Below, in pieces: positions 1-6,589 of a stretch of DNA of 6,589 nucleotides. The notes under the pieces were generated by a model, which saw nothing but the letters and a program-made list of their open reading frames with translations, was not told where the DNA came from and made no database searches. Every line of letters starts with the position of its first letter. The stretch's first letter is position 1. Origin of the DNA: Novosphingobium sp. (GTDB lineage: Bacteria; Pseudomonadota; Alphaproteobacteria; Sphingomonadales; Sphingomonadaceae); NCBI GenBank assembly GCA_030830245.1, contig JAURNJ010000343.1, forward strand, positions 1 through 6,589, written 5' to 3'. Made by a program: the position numbers and the translations under genes.

Positions 1-1533
1 GTCGTGCTCGTCACCTCCGGTCCGGGCGCGACCAATGCCGTGACCGGCATCGCCGATGCCTTTCTCGATTCTATCCCGCTGGTGGTCATCACCGGACAGG
101 TCGCGACCAACCTGATCGGCTCGGATGCCTTTCAGGAAGCCGACACGATCGGCATCACCCGCCACTGCACCAAGCACAACTATCTGGTGAAGGATCCCGC
201 CGACCTTGCCGCGACTGTCGACGAGGCGTTCCAGATCGCCACGACAGGCCGCCCCGGCCCGGTTCTCATCGACATTCCCAAGGACGTGCAGATTGCGACT
301 GCTGCGTACCATGACGGCCCTGCGCAACGCCGCAACCGCTATGCCCCACGCATGGAAGGTTCGCAGGAAGAAATCGCGCGCGCGGTGGACATGATTGCAC
401 AGGCCAAGACGCCGGTGTTCTATACCGGCGGCGGCGTGATCAGTTCCGGCCCCGAAGCCTCGGCGCTGCTGCGCCGCCTGCAGGAACTTACCGGCGCGCC
501 AGTCACCACCACATTGATGGGCCTTGGCGCCTTCCCCGCCGATCATCCGGACTGGCTGGGCATGCTGGGCATGCACGGCACCTATGAGGCCAATTGGGCG
601 ATGAATAAGGCAGACCTGATCGTCTGCCTCGGCGCGCGGTTCGACGACCGTGTGACGGGACGGCTCGATGCCTTTTCGCCCAATTCGAAGAAGATCCACG
701 TCGATATAGACCGCAGTTCGATCAACAAGGTCGTCCAGGTCGATCACGCGATCGTCGGCGATTGCGGCGCGGTGATGCGCCAGATGATCGACGAGTGGGG
801 CAACCGCAGGCGTCAGGACCTTTCTGAATGGAAGGCCCGGATTAATGAATGGCGCGCGCGCAAGAGCCTTTCGTTCCCGGTAAACGCCAATGCGATCATG
901 CCGCAGCTGGCGGTGCAGCGCCTGTTCGAGCTGACCAGGCATCGCAATCCGATCATCACCACCGAAGTCGGCCAGCACCAGATGTGGGCGGCGCAGCATT
1001 ATCATTTCTTCCAGCCCAACCGCTGGCTCACCTCGGGCGGACTTGGCACGATGGGTTATGGCCTGCCTGCCGCGATCGGCGCGCAGATGGGCAACCCGAA
1101 CGATCTCGTCATCGACATTGCCGGCGACGCCTCGATCCAGATGAACATCCAGGAAATGGGCACCGCGACCCAGTATCGCCTGCCGGTAAAGGTGTTTACG
1201 CTCAACAACCAGTGGATGGGCATGGTCCGCCAGTGGCAGGAACTGACTTACGAGAGCCGCTATTCGGAAAGCTATTCCGACAGTCTCCCCGATTTCGTCA
1301 AGCTCGCCGAAGCCTACAACTGGAAGGGCATCCGCATCGAAAGCGAGGCGGAGCTCGACGCAGGCATCCAGGCGATGATCGACCATCCCGGCCCGGTCTT
1401 CGTCGATTGCCTCGTTTCCGACGAGGCCAACTGCTTCCCGATGATCCCATCGGGCGCGGCGCACACCGACATGATCCTTTATGGCGATACGGTCGCCGGG
1501 ACCATGGATGACGAAGCCAAGGCTTTGGTGTGA
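1..1533 (+). CDS. ilvB: Acetolactate synthase large subunit, 5'-truncated by window edge
   Basis: Catalytic subunit of biosynthetic acetolactate (acetohydroxyacid) synthase. It is ThDP- and FAD-dependent, condensing two pyruvates to acetolactate, or pyruvate plus 2-oxobutyrate to acetohydroxybutyrate, in the cytoplasm. The frame is open from base 1 and 510 residues are visible. Family members have roughly 570-590, so about 70-80 N-terminal residues are missing, including the catalytic Glu that activates ThDP. Visible in order: GPGATN near the start, the ITGQV...DAFQE segment, the central FAD-binding-type domain with FDDRVTG, then the C-terminal ThDP domain with GDA (nt 1123-1131) followed by [13 protein letters not shown], the Mg/ThDP-binding pattern. 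The end carries MIPSG. The alternative GTG at position 4 is not the true start because homology runs through it. It is followed 13 bp later by ilvN. Oddity: Ala (nt 103-105) sits at the site equivalent to plant Pro197. The symbol could equally be ilvI. Confidence 0.97.
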   Translation, partial: VVLVTSGPGATNAVTGIADAFLDSIPLVVITGQVATNLIGSDAFQEADTIGITRHCTKHNYLVKDPADLAATVDEAFQIATTGRPGPVLIDIPKDVQIATAAYHDGPAQRRNRYAPRMEGSQEEIARAVDMIAQAKTPVFYTGGGVISSGPEASALLRRLQELTGAPVTTTLMGLGAFPADHPDWLGMLGMHGTYEANWAMNKADLIVCLGARFDDRVTGRLDAFSPNSKKIHVDIDRSSINKVVQVDHAIVGDCGAVMRQMIDEWGNRRRQDLSEWKARINEWRARKSLSFPVNANAIMPQLAVQRLFELTRHRNPIITTEVGQHQMWAAQHYHFFQPNRWLTSGGLGTMGYGLPAAIGAQMGNPNDLVIDIAGDASIQMNIQEMGTATQYRLPVKVFTLNNQWMGMVRQWQELTYESRYSESYSDSLPDFVKLAEAYNWKGIRIESEAELDAGIQAMIDHPGPVFVDCLVSDEANCFPMIPSGAAHTDMILYGDTVAGTMDDEAKALV

Positions 1534-1539
1534 GGGGGA
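1533..1539 (+). promoter_or_regulatory. Ribosome binding site of ilvN
   Basis: AGGGGGA overlaps the ilvB stop codon and lies 7 nt before the ATG at 1547. It decides the ilvN start in favour of 1547 over the in-frame ATG at 1481, which would lie inside ilvB. The placement suggests translational coupling of the two subunits. Confidence 0.7.
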
Positions 1540-1546
1540 CGCAGCA

Positions 1547-3171
<1,625 letters not shown>

Positions 3172-3214
3172 TCTAGCTTCGGGAACATCGCCTTTCACGC
3201 GGAGTTTCCGAACC

Positions 3215-3499
3215 ATGATCCAGTGGACGATAGTTCCCGTGCTGGCGCTGGTGGGCAGCCTTGCTGCCTGCCAGACAGCACAGACCGACGCCGCCGACAC
3301 CTGCCAGGCGAAGCAGCTCGACATATTCGTGGGCGGCCTTTCGGCGACCGAAGTCCGCGTCAATATCGCAAATCGCGTCGGCGCGCGGCCAGTGCGCTAC
3401 TACACTGAGGACAATCCGCTGACGATGGATCACAACCCGGAACGGCTCAATGTCGAGCTGGGCAAGGATACCCGGATCAAGCGTTTCTGGTGCGGATGA
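3215..3499 (+). CDS. Small lipoprotein with I78-type peptidase inhibitor domain
   Basis: This 94-residue protein has a hydrophobic N-terminus ending in a lipobox, LAAC, with Cys19 as the predicted lipidated residue. Gln20 after it suggests outer-membrane rather than inner-membrane retention (inference). The n-region lacks the usual Lys/Arg. The mature part resembles the inhibitor I78 family (Pfam PF11720, related to potato inhibitor I-like elastase inhibitors): a starting Cys30, then GARPVRYY, TMD, the signature ERLNVEL at 76-82 and a terminal CG (Cys93-Gly94). Cys30 and Cys93 could form a disulfide. Role by family: an envelope inhibitor of serine proteases; the target is unknown. GGAG at 3201-3204 serves as ribosome binding site. 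The gene is 43 bp behind ilvC with no clear terminator, so it may ride on the ilv transcript, though no functional link to that pathway is apparent. Confidence 0.8.
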   Translation: MIQWTIVPVLALVGSLAACQTAQTDAADTCQAKQLDIFVGGLSATEVRVNIANRVGARPVRYYTEDNPLTMDHNPERLNVELGKDTRIKRFWCG

Positions 3500-3562
3500 A
3501 TCCTTAATTGCGCCTCTGGTGACAAGCCTGTCGGGCGGTCGCACAGTCGTCAAACTCTTCCG

Positions 3563-3576
3563 TTGACGCAGGTCAA
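3563..3576 (+). promoter_or_regulatory. FNR/Dnr/FixK-type operator upstream of hcp
   Basis: TTGAC-GCAG-GTCAA is a perfect palindrome with the TTGA-N6-TCAA core recognised by the CRP/FNR superfamily (FNR, FnrL, FixK, Dnr). Its centre is about 77 bp before the hcp ATG. If it works as a class II activator site (centre at -41.5), transcription would start near 3611. No convincing -10 element is visible there. Known biology fits: hcp genes are commonly activated by FNR or NO-responsive relatives under low oxygen or nitrosative stress. Confidence 0.75.
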
Positions 3577-3602
3577 TGGATGCCTGCCAAGGCAAGCCAA
3601 AG

Positions 3603-3633
3603 CATTGAGCGGAAAGAACAGTTCCGCTCAATG
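3603..3633 (+). repeat. Perfect 12-bp inverted repeat in the hcp leader
   Basis: CATTGAGCGGAA (3603-3614) and TTCCGCTCAATG (3622-3633) are exact reverse complements around a 7-nt loop (AGAACAG). The right arm ends on the first base of the probable Shine-Dalgarno GAGAGG (3633-3638). It may be an operator for a dimeric regulator overlapping the expected transcription start, or an RNA hairpin affecting translation. No T-run follows, so a terminator is unlikely. I do not recognise it as a named operator; it does not resemble the NsrR consensus as I know it. Confidence 0.7.
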
Positions 3634-3646
3634 AGAGGCCAGTGCC

Positions 3647-5287
3647 ATGTATTGCGTGCAGTGCGAACAGTCCAACAAGGGCGGCTGCGCCGTCAAGATC
3701 GGAAGCTGCGGCAAGACTGCCGAAGTAGCAGACCTGCAGGACGTGCTGCTTCGCGTGATGCTGGGCGTGTCATCCTATGCCGATCGCGCTGCCGCGCATG
3801 GAGCGCGGGATAACGCGGTCGATGCTTTCACCTCGCATGCGTGGTTCACGAAGCTGACCAATGTGAACTTCGACGTCGCGCGTTTCGTCGACCTGATCGC
3901 ACAGGCCTTGTCCATGCGCGAGCGGGCCAGGTCGCTGGCTGAAAGTTCGGGCGCCGACCTTGGCGATATGCCGGAACCCGCGCTGTGGCATCCGGGCGCA
4001 ACTCCGGCGCAACTTGCCGAGGCAGCGCCCGTCGCCTCGATCCAGCGCTTCATGGACCGCGATGGCCCCACGGTCGTCGGGTTGCGCAATCTTGTCCTCT
4101 TTGGGTTGAAAGGCACCGCAGCCTACGCCGAACACGCCCGCGCGCTGGGAACGCATGAGCCCGACATTTCAGCCGCGTTCCATCGCCTGTCCGCATTTCT
4201 TGCGGGCGATCCCACCGATGTCGATGCGCTGCTCGGAGCAGCGCTGGCCGTTGGATCGCTCAACCTGCGCGTGATGGAAATGCTCGATAGCGCCAACACC
4301 GGTCGCTTCGGCCATCCGGAGCCGGCCCTGGTGCGCATGACTCCTAAGGCAGGCAAGGCCATTCTCGTTTCCGGTCACGACATCGGTGATCTCGAAGCGA
4401 TCCTCAAGCAGACCGCCGACAAGGGGATCAACGTTTACACGCATGGCGAGCTGCTCCCCGCCAATGCCTATCCTGGGCTGAAGAAATACAGCCATCTCGT
4501 AGGTAACTACGGTGGTGCCTGGCAGGACCAGCAGAGCGACTTCGACGCGTTTCCCGGCGCCATCGTGATGACCTCAAACTGTCTGATCAATCCCGAGATC
4601 AAGGGCTACGGGAACCGCATCTTCACGGCAGGTCCTGTCGGCTGGAGCGGCTTGCCCCATATTGCGGACCACGATTTCTCTCCGGTCATCGCGTGCGCGC
4701 TGGCCCAGCCGGGCTTTGCCGCAGACATCGGCGAGGTGACCATTCCGATCGGTTTTGCCCGCAACGCGGTGATGACGGTTGCCGATACGCTTCTCGGCAT
4801 GATCAGGAGCGGCGAGGTCAAGAACCTGTTTCTGATCGGTGGCTGTGACGGCGCCCGGCCTGGTCGCAACTATTTTCACGATCTCGCCTTGGCGACGCCG
4901 CAGGACAGCCTCATCCTGACTCTGGGTTGCGGCAAATTCCGATTCAACCGCGAGGATCTCGGCGACATCAACGGGGTACCACGCGTGCTTGACGTCGGTC
5001 AGTGCAACGACGCCTACTCTGCAATCCAGGTTGCGGTAACGGTCGCCGGAGCACTTGGTGTGGGTGTCAACGACCTGCCGCTGCACTATGCGATCAGCTG
5101 GTTCGAGCAGAAGGCCACGGCAGTGCTGCTGACAATGCTCCACCTTGGCCTGCGCAAGATCCACCTCGGCCCGACGCTGCCACAGTTCCTTACCCCCGAG
5201 GTTCTGGACGTGCTGGTGGAAAAATTCGACATCCGCCCGACCGGGAAAGCCGACGAAGATCTGGAGCGGATGCTGGAAGCGACGTGA
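3647..5287 (+). CDS. hcp: Hybrid-cluster protein (hydroxylamine reductase / NO reductase family)
   Basis: Cytoplasmic iron-sulfur protein with an Fe-S-O hybrid cluster. The family reduces hydroxylamine in vitro, and in enterobacteria it reduces NO and takes part in protein S-nitrosylation. At 546 residues it is full length for class I/II and is not the shortened class III. The N-terminal cysteines 3, 6, 14 and 21 (MYCVQCEQ...CGKTAE) bind the second cluster. Expected hybrid-cluster ligands are all present: His244 (SGHDIGDLE), Glu268 (THGELLPA), Cys312 (SNCLINP), Cys400 (GGCDGARPGR, the persulfide position), Cys428 (GCGKFRF), Cys453 (QCNDAYSA) and Glu487 (WFEQKA). GAGAGG at 3633-3638 lies 8 nt before the ATG, which supports this start. 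The gene is preceded by an FNR-type box and an inverted repeat. No hcr electron-donor gene follows; the next gene is convergent. The cysteine spacing CX2CX7CX6C is odd. Confidence 0.96.
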   Translation: MYCVQCEQSNKGGCAVKIGSCGKTAEVADLQDVLLRVMLGVSSYADRAAAHGARDNAVDAFTSHAWFTKLTNVNFDVARFVDLIAQALSMRERARSLAESSGADLGDMPEPALWHPGATPAQLAEAAPVASIQRFMDRDGPTVVGLRNLVLFGLKGTAAYAEHARALGTHEPDISAAFHRLSAFLAGDPTDVDALLGAALAVGSLNLRVMEMLDSANTGRFGHPEPALVRMTPKAGKAILVSGHDIGDLEAILKQTADKGINVYTHGELLPANAYPGLKKYSHLVGNYGGAWQDQQSDFDAFPGAIVMTSNCLINPEIKGYGNRIFTAGPVGWSGLPHIADHDFSPVIACALAQPGFAADIGEVTIPIGFARNAVMTVADTLLGMIRSGEVKNLFLIGGCDGARPGRNYFHDLALATPQDSLILTLGCGKFRFNREDLGDINGVPRVLDVGQCNDAYSAIQVAVTVAGALGVGVNDLPLHYAISWFEQKATAVLLTMLHLGLRKIHLGPTLPQFLTPEVLDVLVEKFDIRPTGKADEDLERMLEAT

Positions 5288-5292
5288 CGGTT

Positions 5293-5313
5293 TAGGGCCT
5301 AGGGCCCAGGGCA
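5293..5313. repeat. Tandem 7-mer and small hairpins between convergent genes
   Basis: TAGGGCC occurs twice in direct tandem (5293-5299, 5300-5306), followed by a degenerate third unit CAGGGCA (5307-5313). The same bases allow a tight hairpin, GGGCC-TAG-GGCCC (5295-5307). CAGGG (5307-5311) can also pair with CCCTG (5318-5322). This fills most of the 37-bp gap between hcp and the converging epoxide hydrolase gene. It could help end transcription in both directions, but neither strand has the T-run of a canonical intrinsic terminator. Confidence 0.35.
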
Positions 5314-5324
5314 TCACCCCTGAG

Positions 5325-6470
5325 TCACCGCATCAGGGAAAAACACGCCCGCACTTCGCGCGCGAAGATCGCGGGCTGTTCCCATGCGGCAAAGTGACCG
5401 CCCTTCTCCGCCTCGTTCCAGTAGACCAATTTGGTAAGCACCCGGCTTGCCCAGTCTCGCGGGGTATAGGAAATCTCAGCCGGGAAGATGCTTGCTCCGG
5501 AAGGCACATCCACCGTCAGGTCCGAATTGGCGATGGTCCCTGCCGCTTCCCAATAGAGCCTCGCCGAAGAACCGCCGCTCGCAGTCAGCCAGTAGAGCGC
5601 GATATTGTCGAGCATCCGATCGCGGCAGATCGCCTGTTCGGGATCGCCGTCATGGTCGGTCCACTTCCACAGCTTCTCGTAGATCCACGCGGCCTGCGCG
5701 ACGGGCGAATCGACAAGCGCATAGCCGATGGTCTGCGGGCGGCTTTTCTGGATATGCATGTAGCCCGCGTCTGCAGACCTGTACGCATTGTCGAGCGAGC
5801 GCATCCGGTCGAATTCCGCGCCTTGCACCTCACGATCACCCGGTTTGGGGCGATACATCGGGCGGTTGGTGTGCACGCCGACCAGCCCCGCCGGGGCCAG
5901 CGCGCCGATGATCGTCGTTACCACCGAGCCCCAGTCACCGCCTTGCGCCGCCCATCGCGCGCCATAGCCCAGCCGTGCCACCAATTCCGCCCAGGCATTG
6001 GCGATGCGGTGTGCGTTCCAACCAGCCTTCGCTGGCTTGCCCGAAAACCCGTAGCCCGGCAGCGAGGGTGCGATGACGTGGAATGCGTCCTCTGCCCTGC
6101 CTCCGAACGCCGTCGGGTTGGTCAGCATCGGGATAACATCGAGGAATTCGGCTATCGAGCCCGGCCAGCCATGGGTGATGACCAGCGGCAGCGCATCGGC
6201 AAGCGGCGAGCGGGCATGAAGAAAATGAATGTCGAGCCCGTCGATTTCCGTGACGCAGGGATTGAGCGCATTGATCCGCGCCTCGCAGGCGCGCCAGTCG
6301 TAGCTCCCTGCCCAGTATTCCATCAGTTCGCGCATGGCCGCCAAGGGCGGGCCCTGCGACCAGTCATCGACTGTCTCCGCCTCCACCCAACGGGTTGCAG
6401 CGATCCGGGCACGCAGGTTCTCCAGGTCAGTTTCGGCAATGGCGAAAGGCGCGCGGCGGATCGTGCTCAC
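5325..6470 (-). CDS. Epoxide hydrolase, microsomal-type (EHN) alpha/beta-hydrolase
   Basis: A 381-residue soluble alpha/beta-hydrolase expected to open epoxides to diols through a covalent Asp ester. The EHN domain covers about residues 5-115 (YWAGSYDWR, NALNP, IDGLDIHFLHARS). The oxyanion motif HGWPGS is at 100-105, PSLPGYGFS at 135-143, and the nucleophile Asp179 sits in GGDWG. By comparison with mammalian microsomal epoxide hydrolase, Tyr237 (GYMHIQ) and Tyr306 (RLYWE) are the cap tyrosines, Glu332 (FPAEI) the acid, and His359 (GGHFAAWEQP) the base, so the active site is complete. No membrane anchor is seen. The GTG at 6470 is chosen because it overlaps the upstream stop as GTGA, has GGAAG 7 nt before it, and places the family start IRRAPF correctly; an in-frame ATG at 6515 would overlap the upstream gene more deeply. 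The natural substrate is unknown, and relatives may act on other compounds. Confidence 0.93.
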   Translation of the reverse strand: MSTIRRAPFAIAETDLENLRARIAATRWVEAETVDDWSQGPPLAAMRELMEYWAGSYDWRACEARINALNPCVTEIDGLDIHFLHARSPLADALPLVITHGWPGSIAEFLDVIPMLTNPTAFGGRAEDAFHVIAPSLPGYGFSGKPAKAGWNAHRIANAWAELVARLGYGARWAAQGGDWGSVVTTIIGALAPAGLVGVHTNRPMYRPKPGDREVQGAEFDRMRSLDNAYRSADAGYMHIQKSRPQTIGYALVDSPVAQAAWIYEKLWKWTDHDGDPEQAICRDRMLDNIALYWLTASGGSSARLYWEAAGTIANSDLTVDVPSGASIFPAEISYTPRDWASRVLTKLVYWNEAEKGGHFAAWEQPAIFAREVRACFSLMR

Positions 6471-6589
6471 TCGGCGGCTTCCGCCTGCTTCGATGTGGCA
6501 TGCATTTCGTCCCAAGTCTTGCCGATCTGGGCCGGATCGTAGTCGATCACCGGCGGCGCATTACCGAGAACGTCGAGCGTGTGCATGAA
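6467..6589 (-). CDS. C-terminal end of an unrecognised protein, cut by window edge
   Basis: A minus-strand frame is open from the right edge to TGA at 6467-6469, giving 40 residues that begin FMHTLDVLGNAPPVIDYDP, continue QIGKTWDEMHATSK and end QAEAAE. Its stop overlaps the GTG start of the epoxide hydrolase by 4 bp (GTGA), which is strong evidence for a real gene in the same operon with translational coupling. The tail is hydrophilic and probably helical, with no membrane segment or motif I recognise. An ATG is present at codon 2 of the visible part, so a 39-residue small protein starting at 6586 cannot be strictly excluded, but a longer gene entering from the right is more likely. No function is proposed. 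Confidence 0.65.
   Translation of the reverse strand, partial: FMHTLDVLGNAPPVIDYDPAQIGKTWDEMHATSKQAEAAE

Noticed and set aside
3172..3214. Possible terminator after ilvC
   Set aside because: The best pairing (CGGGAAC with GTTTCCG) is imperfect and has no T-run.
3584..3593. TGCC-AA-GGCA near-palindrome between the FNR-type box and the 12-bp repeat
   Set aside because: Only 4-bp arms with a 2-nt centre; expected by chance in GC-rich DNA.
3580..3813. Open frame starting just after the FNR-type box
   Set aside because: It is out of frame with hcp, overlaps its conserved N-terminus and has no ribosome binding site or homology.
5145..6542. Long open frame (465 codons) on the plus strand across the end of hcp and the epoxide hydrolase
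   Set aside because: It is opposite an epoxide hydrolase with a complete active site. Its translation is Arg/Pro-rich and low in conserved motifs, typical of an antisense shadow.

Overview
The window is GC-rich chromosomal DNA with strong G/C preference at third codon positions. It looks like an alphaproteobacterium, most likely a member of the Sphingomonadales. That placement rests on the ilv proteins (for example the [22 protein letters not shown] stretch of acetolactate synthase) and on a small I78-type inhibitor lipoprotein of a kind common in that order. It was judged from memory of the families, without a search.

Layout: (1) Positions 1-3171, plus strand, hold a branched-chain amino acid operon: ilvB (acetolactate synthase large subunit, 5' end cut off by the window), ilvN (small regulatory subunit) and ilvC (ketol-acid reductoisomerase). 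Together they make the first two steps of valine, leucine and isoleucine synthesis. (2) Positions 3215-3499 hold a 94-residue predicted lipoprotein with an I78 peptidase-inhibitor-like domain. It lies 43 bp behind ilvC with no visible terminator between them. (3) Positions 3500-3646 form a regulatory interval with a perfect FNR/Dnr/FixK-type box (TTGAC-N4-GTCAA) and a perfect 12-bp inverted repeat that ends at the Shine-Dalgarno sequence. (4) Positions 3647-5287 hold hcp, a hybrid-cluster protein (hydroxylamine reductase/NO reductase family) with all expected hybrid-cluster ligands and an unusual N-terminal cysteine spacing. (5) On the minus strand, converging on hcp, is an epoxide hydrolase of the microsomal-type (EHN) family at 5325-6470. 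It overlaps by 4 bp (GTGA) the end of another minus-strand gene, of which only the last 40 codons are in the window.

The ilv genes work as one pathway. The hcp gene appears to be a separate unit controlled by oxygen or nitric oxide, and no hcr reductase gene is next to it. The epoxide hydrolase belongs to a third, unrelated unit continuing beyond the right edge. I see no mobile element, CRISPR array, tRNA or rRNA. Most of the window is ordinary; the most interesting part is the hcp control region and the Hcp cysteine pattern. I did not find evidence for a wholly new system.
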